Assembly (NCBI GenBank): GCA_022495995.1
Contig: JAFEMH010001480.1
Coordinates: forward strand, 248,001 to 312,000
Source: Adenophora triphylla var. japonica
Taxonomy: Eukaryota; Streptophyta; Magnoliopsida; Asterales; Campanulaceae
Reading direction: 5' to 3'
Length of the DNA: 64,000 nucleotides
Made by a program: the position numbers and the translations under genes. Within the stretch, counting starts at the first letter, position 1; each line of letters opens with the position of its first letter. The notes beneath the pieces are model-generated. The model was given only the letters and a program-made list of their open reading frames with translations, made no database searches and was not told the origin of the DNA. This document shows positions 46,230-56,464 of this stretch, in pieces.

Positions 46230-48032
46230 TGTAAGTACCCAAATCTGGCTCATGCCCTCCGGCTACGTTTCCCGGCAATTCCCCGAACTTTCCTAAAGTT
46301 CAGGGGCAATTCTGGAACTTTTCCAAACTGACCAAGGGAGGAAGGACCTGTTAGGAATTAAAATTTCAAGTAGTCACTCGCTGGAATGAAGCATCCAGCT
46401 GCCACCTTGCATGAATCTAGAAGCAGGCTGAGTCATCAGTGGATAACGCCGGACGGCTTCTTTTGCAAGAGGTTAATGCCGGGCGGCTTCATTAGGAAGC
46501 ACATTGCAGCCTATAAATAGAGGCCTCCTCTACCCATTTTAAAAAAGAACAATTAAGCATTGTCACTCTGCCAAAATTATTCCACGAATTTCCAAAGAGT
46601 TAGAATTCCCAAAAATCACCTCCCTCCACCATAAAATCCATCCAAAACCCTTCTTACATAGGAAAATCCCCAAGGGAGATAGAGAGAACCACCATCGGTA
46701 ATCTCTCCTTCCTTTCTCCATGAAATACTTTTATTATATTGTCATATTCATTACTTGTCATCTATATTGCCTTTACTTGTCATCAATATTGATATATTGC
46801 CATAAAGATTCTATCTTTGTCAAGTAAACATCATCTTTCCCCCTTTCCCCTACACAAATGATTCATGGGGAATCCTATCCCAAGGATGAATAAGAGTCCA
46901 CAAGTGGCTTGTTCTAGGGAGGATTCATCACATGATGATGTGAAAAACTGACATTTTATTACATAAAAATGCAATCTTTACTCTTATTATGTCAATCCCC
47001 CTCCCTTGACCTAGCTTCCAAGGATTGTCCACCTCATAAGGTTCTTAAAGGACATAGGAAAGCCTCAAAGGTCTTCCATTTACATTCATGTCCTTAGCTT
47101 TCATAATGTTCATTACATTTATTTCATAAAAATGCAATCTTTACCTTTCAAAGTCATTCCCCCCATGTCCCTTTTGGTTGGATCACTCTCCGAGGATTGT
47201 CTAGTGACCTTTTAAGGCACGAAAGACATAGGACGAGCATAAAGATCCAATCTTTATACCCCCTCCCTTAGTCCCCTTGGTTCTTGAAGCATCCCGTGGT
47301 CTGGATAGGTGTAAAGACATCATCTTTACATCGTTTCTGCCACTAAAATGCCATAGTCGTAGTCCCTTTAGAAGCAGATGAATCTTAGCCCCTACATCTC
47401 CGATCATTACTTGAGACGAGCATAAATGTCCCTACTAAGCTAAATCGTCTCAAGATGTAGGATTGATGGGCAAAGACTCTTCCTTTCTAAAGAGTCTCAT
47501 TCTTGGACTATAAAAGGTGTCCCTCTCCTGATCACATATGACCAAGTCCCCAAAGAACGTTGGTTTAAGACACACCAAGGCTTTCACGCCTACTATGGTT
47601 GATTATTCCAACGGGAGGTAAAAAGGTCACTTAATGATGATCATAAGTCAAAGATGAGCTCGGGATCAAAATCCAAAACACATCAAATCCAAGAAATCCC
47701 GAGCGGTAACCTTCTTATATGGTTTATACGTCCGGTAGATAACTTGGCACATTCCCTCCTTTTTCAAATAACACACACACACACACACGAGCACACAAAC
47801 GAGCACAAACTTCGGATCTAGGAAGACTTGCTTTCGTAAGGCTCCTTGGGTGTACGCGATCCGTTCTTCCCAAGGAGTAACTTAACCTCCGGACCCTTAT
47901 TCTTTTTTCAAAGTTTTGAGGAAATCAAAATGGCGTGGCGACTCCGTTTTTCAATAAATCGGTGCCTTCAAACTGAGGTGAAGCAGCGACCCTATAAGAA
48001 AAAGTTCAATCCGTGATGGGCCCACATTCACA
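46230..48032 (+). mobile_element. 5' LTR of element H
   Basis: Starts TGTAAGTACCCA and ends ATTCACA three bases before the PBS. TATAAATA at 46512-46519, a (CA)n run at 47768-47788, and U5 hairpin CTCCTTGGG...CCCAAGGAG (47842-47877). Length about 1.8 kb. It resembles B's LTR fragment in layout but not closely in sequence. Confidence 0.85.
46446..46519 (+). promoter_or_regulatory. LTR promoter of H: palindrome pair and TATA box
   Basis: GCCGGACGGCTTC (from 46448) and GCCGGGCGGCTTC (from 46478) stand 30 bp apart, then TATAAATA. The same GCCGGACGGCTT pair recurs in H's leader at about 48306-48352. Confidence 0.6.
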
Positions 48033-48035
48033 GTT

Positions 48036-48054
48036 TGGTGACTCTGTTGGGGAG
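48036..48054 (+). other. Primer-binding site of H
   Basis: TGGTGACTCTGTTGGGGAG; Arg-tRNA type, sharing the TGGTGACT start with B. Confidence 0.75.
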
Positions 48055-49102
48055 ATGTAAATGTTTCCAAACTTCTTTTTCCATAAGAAGCGTTGGAAAC
48101 GTTTACGAGGGTTAGCCTTCCGTCCCTGATCCGATTTTTGTGCTTGTGTTTTCCTTTTCTTATCTTGTATGCATCTTGGTTTTTTGGTTTGTGCATACTC
48201 TGAAATGATAAACAAGGACCATTCTGAAGCTGAAAGTTGCCAAAATGCTCGGAGAAACAGTCTGAAAATGAAAAAAATTGGAACCTGGAAAACTGCTGGA
48301 TCCAGCCGGACGGCTTGATCTACCTGGATCATGGCCGGACGGCTTCTTTCACAGTTCCACCAGGACACTTTCTGAGGTTGATCTGGAAATTTTGGCAGCT
48401 TGGGGCTATGTAGTCCTAAGTCTGGCCAAGTTCAAGAAAATTTACGTGCTTACTTGATGCATTTTCCCCCGTCCCGAAAAACATTCTTTTAAAACACATT
48501 TATGAAAATCTCTGTTTTAACTCAAAAAGGAATTTTTTTAGGAGGCCGCACACTACGCGCACCATATATCCTATACGCTTTGCACGCACGTCCTTTTAAC
48601 CCGAGATGGTTGTTCAGCTGCAGTCACGGACAGTGTTACGACGCTCCCGGGCGCGCACGGAATCATCCCAAACTCCCAATGGCAGCCAGTGTCGACCAAT
48701 GCACTAGTCCGTGTCACACTTTTAAAATCGTGACTTTTTTAGTTGGCTTTTGGTCTAAACCGTGTTATACAGCCTCATTGTATACCCCCGTAAAAGTCAA
48801 ACCCGAGCCCATGCCAAAAGTCAAGATCCTTCGCGCAAGCGAAACTCTGCCGAAATTCCCTCAAGATAAAATTGGCGAAATCTTGACCCTGGCATTGACT
48901 TTGACCCGCACGGGGTATGTAAGAGTCAAGCCCGAGTCCGTGCCAAAAATCAAGATCTCTCGCGCAAGCGAAGCTCTGCCGAAATTCCGTCAAGGAAAAA
49001 TTGGCAAGATCTTGACCCGGCATCGACTTTGACTTTGACTTGCACGAAGTATGCAACAAAGCTCAATGTGACACCGTGTCATTCAATTTTTAACGTCCGA
49101 CC
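48055..49102 (+). other. 5' leader of H with duplicated GNRA hairpins
   Basis: No gene. A palindrome pair at about 48306-48352. Then a domain present twice: GTCAAGAT...ATCTTGAC (48820-48887) enclosing TTCGC-GCAA-GCGAA (48830-48843), and its second copy (48950-49016) with TCGC-GCAA-GCGA. An ORF of 176 codons crosses this duplication but shows no known family, so I do not call it. Confidence 0.65.
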
Positions 49103-50511
49103 TGTAAGTACACCAATCCAATTCGCTACCCTTTTAGATGCATTTTAATATGATAAAATTGCATTAAGGGGCATTTTGGTAAATTCCCGGTCTATTCCGA
49201 GACTTCCGGAAACATTCCATAAGTTTCTTGTGAAGGAAGTACCTTTTAGTACCTTGCTCATGCTAAAGGACCTACAGGGAATAAACCTGTTTTGGACCTT
49301 TTGGGTATTTACTCAGAATGTTCCAGAACCTGGTTTTGGCGCCAAAAGTGGTTGGTGACACCTTGTGTCATGTGACAGATCGAGGCATGGAAAATGGTTA
49401 CAGAAGGTCATGCGATACCTTGTGACCATCAACTGCAACCTATAAATAAGACCCTAGCCCTCTCAGAAATGGATCCCAACTTTCACATACTGCTACTCTA
49501 CCAAAATAGGAGCGTAACACACACACTGCTAACACATCTCTCTCTCTCCTACCCAAATCTACCTTCAATTCCCCCCAATTCACTCCAATTCACCCATCAC
49601 CTCTTAGATCCTTCATCCATCAATCCATTCCAGTTCAAGCAACTTCAAAAGCAGTTGTAGAAGGGTTCTATACAAGCCTTGGTATAGAATTCATGGAGTC
49701 ATCAAGGGTAACCCCTCAATTCCATCTCTCTCTCTCTCTCCTATTTTGCTACTTTCATAATTCCATCATTTTCTCCTCCTTGGGTTCAGTAATCAGACTC
49801 CATTTGTCTTGATTATTGAACCCCAATCGCAATCTCTCTGTTTAACATTGTTGCTTTGAATAATTGAATGCTTATGGTTTGATCATTGTTGGAATTGGTA
49901 TTTGATTCCCAAGGGAGTGTGGATCTACCCATATCCACACCCCCTTGGTTGAATTGTTGTTAATTGTTCATTTCGAAGCATAATTGGTTGATTGTTTAGA
50001 TCTGTATTGGTTTCTGGTTATTCTGTTGATCAATTGTTAGATCCCTGCAGAAGGACACCTTGTGTCACGCGACACATCGTGCATGGCTGGATCCTATGTC
50101 ACGCGACACATCCAGCCATGCATGTCCTGTTTCACGCGACACACTTTGTCCATTTGCAGAAATCAATTTTCCTTTGTAAGTTGTTCTGATCTATTGTAAT
50201 TGGGATGTGGCCTCCCTAACCAAATGGCTCACCAGTTGTAAGATCTCAGTTCAAATCAATAAAATTCATGGTTTATCACATTTGTTCATTATCATTGCTT
50301 GCACACGTTTTGGATCATTTGGATGTTTAATTAGAAAGACTCGTTCACGGACGAGGCGTGTTGGGTGAACTCTCGGTTCTTCCCAACACGTAACCTGACC
50401 CCCGAACCCATTTTCTCTTTCAAAGGTTTTTCAAAGTGTACCTTAAAACATGGCGTGGCGACTCCTATTTTTCATCATCAAAAATAAATTTTTCGGGCGA
50501 GCGCACATTCA
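49103..50511 (+). mobile_element. 5' LTR of element D
   Basis: Starts TGTAAGTACACC, ends ACATTCA. 1409 bp. TATAAATA at 49441-49448. Three palindromes at 50047-50145. U5 hairpin CGTGTTGGG...CCCAACACG (50357-50390). Over the first ~150 bp it differs from the 3' LTR at about seven sites, mostly transitions. Confidence 0.95.
49360..49448 (+). promoter_or_regulatory. LTR promoter of D: palindrome pair and TATA box
   Basis: TGTGTCATGTGACAG (in the 3' LTR TGTGTCACGCGACAG) and GGTCA...TGACC (49407-49428) precede TATAAATA. The two CpGs of the first palindrome are both lost by transition in this copy. Confidence 0.6.
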
Positions 50512-50512
50512 G

Positions 50513-50531
50513 TGGCGACTCTGCTGGGGAC
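50513..50531 (+). other. Primer-binding site of D
   Basis: TGGCGACTCTGCTGGGGAC, one base after the LTR. Confidence 0.9.
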
Positions 50532-51835
50532 ACACTTTTTGAAAACCTATTTTTCAAAATTAAGAGGGTCATGCTTTCATTCAATTTAACATCCAACATA
50601 TCCATCTTTGTGTGCATCCTTGATGATCTTTTGTGGTACATGCATTTTATTGCATTATGAGACTTGTGAGCCTTTTGTGTGTCTTTTGTGGCCATTTTTG
50701 TTGTGCTCTATTATTGTGCTTTGTCCCTTGCCATGGAGAGGCAGGGGCTGAATTTCATTTGCAGGTTCTGGTTCAGTGACTGGTCTGGTCGTGCGACAGC
50801 TTTGTTCTATGCTGTCCTGTGTCACGCGACAAGATTGGTCACTGAACAGTCTTCAGATGCTGGTTTGAGGGCAGTCCCTTGAATCAAATTGCGCAGTTGA
50901 TTGTTGTACCCCTTATTCCCTGTGAGAGTGTGTGTGTTTTCTTCTTTGTTTTTCCTTTTAAATAAATAAAAAAAATATAATTTTTTTTCATAAATAAAAG
51001 AACATAGTCATCCGCACACTACTCCACATAGATTTAGAACCCTCGGGTGCGATTGACGGCATCGCGGACGGCCATGAAATTCGCCTACGCTTGAGCGCCT
51101 GAAATCAAACATATCCCCCTAGCGCGTTATAGGTGGTGCCACACTTAAAGCTTACCCACGGTTGGTTTTTTTTGATACAAGGTTTTAATCACACTAAAAT
51201 GAATTGTTTTTGAAATTTACAATAGGCCTTCATACCTTTCCCAAAACCTTGCACTTTGTGGGCATGTTACCAATGCAACATGATTTCACGTGGGGACATG
51301 TCACTCTCATGACGTGTTCTAACGAGGGATCATGCCTCATTGTCACCATGCACCGACGAGAGCTCATGCCGGATTTTTCTTAGAAATTCTTCGAGAATAC
51401 CAGTTATGCTGCCCAAATTTCTCCAAAAATTTGGACCACTCGTCCGCCTCACATCGTGTTAGGTCTTGGTTAGGTATCATTACCTATTATTAATTTCAAT
51501 GCAAAGCATTTAGTGTAATTTGAATGCTGCATCCCTAGGTCTCCCCAAGGTGTAGATTGCGTAAATAAAGGCTTATCCTTTCCCAACCATATTTAGGATC
51601 TAAAATACCAATTATACTTGAACATAAATAAATTGTTTGCGCGAGTTCGTCCCTCTTTTCCTTTCCATCTCCCGTATTTCCTCAAAGTCTTCTTCCTCCA
51701 CTACCTTATAAACCCGTATCTACCCCTATAGCTACGGCGAGTTGGATCCGCTCTTCTATTCCAGGAGCTCGTCTGGTCCGTGTTGTTGAAGAAGTTCCAA
51801 CAGTTTCTGGGGTCTCAGTCAATTCAGAATCAGAC
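50532..51835 (+). other. 5' leader of D
   Basis: Palindrome pair at about 50788-50833. The block GGTGCGATTGACGGCATCGC (51047-51066) is identical to A's. Single copy of the unit duplicated in A. No gene. Confidence 0.7.
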
Positions 51836-54297
51836 ATGGCAGGAAATGGTGATGTGTTTGCTACTCAGTCTGCTGGAGGTTCAGTTTCGATGGGTCAACC
51901 GGGTTTGAATGACATGTCCGCAGAAGAGTTGAGAGTAACTTTGGAAGCTGCTTTGGCTAGGGAACGTGAATCCCGCTTGTTGGCTCAGAACGCCAAGGCT
52001 CGAGAGGAGGAAGTCCATACCCGTTTTGTGGAGGCCATGCGAGCCAGGGGAATCGCAGTACTCCGCCGAGAGGATGGTTCTTACGAAGAAATCACTGAAG
52101 ATTGTAACAACGGGATCGGATCTGCTTCTCCTGTTCAACCTGCTCATCACTCTGCACCTCAACCCAACTACCACGCTATGCCTCCTCCCGTGAGTTATGC
52201 TCCTCGCCCTGATCGGAAGCCGTCTCCGAAAATAGCCGTGAATACCCAAGGAAGGGTTCCTCCCCCAATCTCTCTGATACATAGCCAAGTTGCTCAGCAT
52301 GGGTTCAACAAAAGTAGTAGCCAACCATCGAACTTCTTCGATCTGACATCCTCTCCAACTCCCAATGGCCCAGTGCCGCAAGCTCAGTACGGATTCCAGT
52401 TCTAAGGAAGTTATTCCCAACCACAGGTCAGCATGTATCAAGACAGTTATCAGTATGGTCAATCCAGTCAGCAGCAGGGTGTTTTCCAAGCTACACGACA
52501 GCAGAACAACTAGTACCGTCTATCAAGAAACCAGATTTGTTAGGATTAGTTCCCACAACATCCCCAGAATCAATCTCAGTTCCAAAGCAACCTCTCTGAG
52601 CCCGCAGTTTGTTCTCCTCTCACCCAGCACCTATATGGTTCTACCCCATATTCAGCTCCCTGTGGTAGTACCGGATTTTCTACCCAAGGTCAGTTTGGAT
52701 GTCAATCAGCGCAGTTTGGTCTACAGAATCCAAGTGTTCAGTTTAATGGGTACGATATGTACGGGAATAGGATTCCCAGTTCAGTCAGTCTGTTGGATAG
52801 TAACATCAACATCCCCAGTACCTTCGGTCTTCCCTCGGCCGCCTTGCCTATCAGATCTGCTCCAGAATTTCCAGTACCATCTTTGACTATGGCTCCTGCT
52901 ATTCCTCAGATCCCGGGATTGACTCCGGAAGTGACAGCTTTGTTAAGGCAAATGCAACAGCAAATTGATAGATAGACTGTGGGTTCCAGTGGCCTCAAAG
53001 TGGTTGACCCGGCTCAAGTAACACCTCTTCCCCACAAGTTCAAGATGCCAAAGATGGATTTTGACGGCACGGCCTACACAAAGACCCATATAGATACCTA
53101 CGTAATGACGATGGGGGCGATGGGTTGCACGCCCGAGTTTATGGCCTCTCACTTCCATCTGACTCTAAAAGGCTCGGCACTCACTTGGTTTTTGTCCTTA
53201 AAGCAAGAATGTCGCTCCACTTGGAGCCAGATCACCGAGACTTTCTTGGAGAAATATAGAGGAAACCTAGAGTGGCGTACTACCCGAGACGACCTAGTGG
53301 GCACCATTCAGAAAAATGATGAGTCGATAACAGAGTTCTACAAGAGATGGAATGCCAAACTCAATTAGCTGTTGGAACCAATTCCCCTTCAAGATCAGAA
53401 AGATATTTTCCTGTCATGTGTGAAACCTGTGTTAAGGGAGGCCATTGGAAAGGGATGGTACCCAGATCTAAGAGAAATGGTTGGAATGGGCGCTCGAAGC
53501 GAGAACTGGCTTTTTAATCTGGCTTCGAATACAAATGCCGGCGGTAACAGTGGAAGCAGAGGATTCCGGTATTGTGCGGCTAACCCAGTTTCTGCAATGG
53601 CATCGAAAGGAAGGGAGGTGGTCAAGGATAATAGCATCAACAATCTGCAAAGGGGAGGTAGCAATGGACAGAATGGAGGGGATTCCAGCCCAGACAATAT
53701 TCGAGGTTCGATGACTTGGGTATGTCCATAGAGGAAGTCTTCAATGGCTTGCTTAGAACTGGCATGATTAAGCCACTAGACAACTATAATCCTGTCCGCC
53801 CTAATCCCAACCTCGATGCTAGTAAATATTGCCGATTCCATCAGTATCCGGGGCACACCACCAACACCTGTGTCACCCTCAAGAAGATCATCCAAGGCCT
53901 TGTTGATGAGAAGAAGATCGAAAAGGCTCCCCGTCCTAATATCATCAACAACCCTCTGCCCAGCAACAACGTGAACCTAATCGATTTCGGTCAGGATTAT
54001 TTCATCAATGTAATAGAGTTTGAAGAGTCTGTAAGTGGCAAAGCTAGTAGTGATTGTAATGAAGTCATGAATGATGCAAATCCTTGTTTTAATGAAATGA
54101 AAGACAATTTATGCTACGTCTTGTATCTCGATAATTTGTATGATTTAAATAATGCTGTTGATTACGATGAATATGAGGAGCGTTTGGTCATCAACGCTAT
54201 CTCTTCCTTGGTTCCCAAAGAGTCCCCAATCTCTTTGGAAGAGCTCAGAATAGCAGCTAACTTGGAGGAACCATTGTCTGTGAACGAGATAAGATAA
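51836..54297 (+). pseudogene. gag of element D
   Basis: Starts MAGNGDVFATQSAGG, parallel to A's Gag. Same order: helical N-terminal stretch (EELRVTLEAALARERE), Gln/Ser/Pro-rich region, core (LPHKFKMPKMDFDG, YRGNLEWRTTRDD, WYPDLREMVG), zinc knuckle CRFHQYPGHTTNTC, then an acidic extension toward the protease. Stops at 52403, several near 52510-52545, 52973, and 53366 (TAG where A has a Glu codon), plus a 1-nt shift near 53680 in a G run. Stop at 54295. Structural protein, not expressible as one chain here. Confidence 0.9.
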
Positions 54298-55142
54298 GCA
54301 GCGTGGCCATACAGCACTCGCCCTGCTCCGCTTACACTAGCTGAACTTAAAGAAGCTAGCAGAAGCTTTGTGGTTGAAGACGATCAAGAGGTTAACTTGT
54401 TGACACGGTCGGGTAGAATGTTGGGAGCAGATAGCGCTGATCCACTTGGAAAGGGCAAAGGAATTGTGGTTTTAAACCCCCAGGCCTCTTGAGATCCTAC
54501 AGATCAGCAGGAAATGAAGAAATCCAAGAGGACCCGATTTTGACGCAGTTGAAGAGAACCCATGCTGATATCTCTTTGTGGTCCCTGCTTACATCTTCTT
54601 ACCCCCACAAGCTAAAGCTAGAAGAGGCTCTATCCAAAACCAAGGTGTCCATCAACGCAACTCCAGATGAGGCTTACCAGCTGATCGGAACAGCCCAGTA
54701 TGGGAACATTATTACTTTTACAGATCTGGATTTGCCTTCTTATGGTTCAAAGCACAACGAGTCTCTGCACATTACCGTGCCCTTGGAGGGGCGTCGAATT
54801 CCCCATGTGTTGGTGGACAATGGTTCGGCCATGAACGTGCTTCTTGCAAAGATGATGAGCATGCTAGACATTGATTCACAGAGTCTTAAGCCGTCCAACC
54901 AGACTATAAAAGCCTACGATTCGACATCCAGAGCACTGTTGGGGATTGTCTCTTTGAATCTGTTATTAGGGAGTAAGGAAATGGCAGTAGAATTACAGGT
55001 CATCGATATTCCTGTCACATTCTCAGCATTATTGGGCAGGCCAAGGATACATGAGATCGGGGCAGTAGCCTCCACCCTCCACCCTCCACCAGTGTTTGAA
55101 GTTTGTGCAAGATGGTATTTTGACAACCATTTACTGGGATAG
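54298..55142 (+). pseudogene. Aspartic protease of D
   Basis: Upstream segment LAELKEASRSFVVED...LLTRSGRM, then a shift into the 54489 frame: LTQLKRTHADISLWSLLTSS and active site VLVDNGSAMNVL. ALLGRPRIHEIGAVAS follows. Three copies of the 7-mer CCACCCT/ACCCTCC near 55072-55092 shift the frame; one unit fewer would restore a continuation like B's FTLHQCVKF. Confidence 0.85.
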
Positions 55143-56464
55143 TGTCACTATCGGGGAAACCAGCACCAATACCATGCCGGTAGTGGAAATCAAGCTTGAC
55201 CAAGAAAGTCTGATGCTTAGTGGTTTCACGATCGAATAGCCAAAAGGGCAGGTCTGCACTAACGATCTAACAACTTCCTCGGACAAGATTCCTCCCGTAT
55301 TGAAAATGATGAGAGGCATGAGCTACATTCCGGGTCTGGGGTTAGGAAAGCCACAACAAGGGCCGTGTAAGCTTGAGATGCCGGAACCCAAGAGAAACAG
55401 GCGAGGTCTGGGATATATTGTGACTGGAGAGGACAAAGCATATGATAAGGCAGAAGCACTTAAAGAACGGATGACCCTAGCTGTCGGTAAAAGATACAAG
55501 AAGCCTGATGTGCGCCCTTATAGCTGGTCTCTAAACAAGCACTTTGTCAAGGAGGATGGGGAAATGTTCATTTGCCCGGAACTAAAGCTAAGTCAGTCCG
55601 AAGAGAGGTTTAAGATGATAAGAAAGTTTTCCACCAGCCAGAACCCGATAAAGGAAATGTTCATCAGTCTGCCCAGGAGACCAGGCGTTACTGCTACATA
55701 TGAGAACTACCACTTTTGGAGGCCCGATTATGTTAATCAGTTTGAGAAGCTTGCTCTAGATGAGCCTGTGATACACAAGATCCACGGTGCTGACCCTGTG
55801 GACATGGACGGTGATTTGGCAAATCTGTTTGAAGATCAGGGGCTGTCAGAGCCTGAGAGTGGTATGTTTACAGGGAGGTACCTATAGAAAGGGTTGTTGT
55901 TGCTGAAGATCCTCGGGACTTGATTGAATTTTCTTCAGATGACGAGGTAGTGGCCATGCTGGAATTTGAGAAGGGGCCGGTTGTGGATCCGAGCATTTTG
56001 GAGACGGTTGCAGAGAGGCCATTTCAGAATTGGACTTCATTTCAGGGACCGGTCGCCAGTAGGGAGACTATGATCAAGAAACTTGGGTTCAAGCCTTGTC
56101 CCAGTCCCTCTGTGTCTAAGTTTGTCCCCCATGTCCTGAGTCATTCTCCTGAATCCCTTGTAATCGAGTTTGAGTCCTCTGATAGGTCTGACGTCCTCAT
56201 GACCGAAGACCGTCGTCATGTTGTAGACACTGTTTTCCCATTCGCTCTTGATAAAATGGTCGATCTTTCCGAGTATCCCGTGATTGCAAACTTAACGATT
56301 GAACGCTTAACCAAAAATGAGCCCAAAGATTAAAAAATAATTAAGCCAGATTCAATCGAAGATAATCAGACTTAATAGATGAACAAATTTTAGAAAATAA
56401 TTCAAAGCAGGTTTACGAGCGAAAGGAAAGACGGGCCCAAGCTGCCAATGAGATATTAACCACG
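55143..56464 (+). pseudogene. G-patch-like segment and protease-RT linker of D
   Basis: Near 55300-55420 a glycine pattern (GMSYIPGLGLGKPQQG ... RRGLGY) resembles the RNA-binding G-patch. The frame continues to 55887, then 55920-56333 (DTVFPFALDKMVDLSEY), homologous to B 12313-12961. Stops at 55239 and 55885 and after 56333. The function of the linker is unknown; in Ogre elements an intron may be removed here. Confidence 0.7.

Larger units (their letters stand above)
46230..49102 (+). mobile_element. Element H, 5' LTR and leader only
   Basis: LTR, PBS and ~1.05 kb of leader of a Tat element related to B. It is interrupted at 49103 by D, and the remainder should lie right of the window. The 5 bp before the LTR (ATCTC) would be the TSD to seek at its far end. 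Confidence 0.8.

Noticed and set aside
46230..48032. LTR shared by B and H as a head-to-tail recombinant
   Set aside because: No polypurine tract precedes it and it interrupts B's tandem repeat, so insertion of H into B is simpler. B's own LTR fragment also differs in sequence.
48502..49032. 176-codon ORF in H's leader
   Set aside because: It crosses a duplicated structured block, has no recognisable domain and lies between PBS and gag; the composition fits chance.
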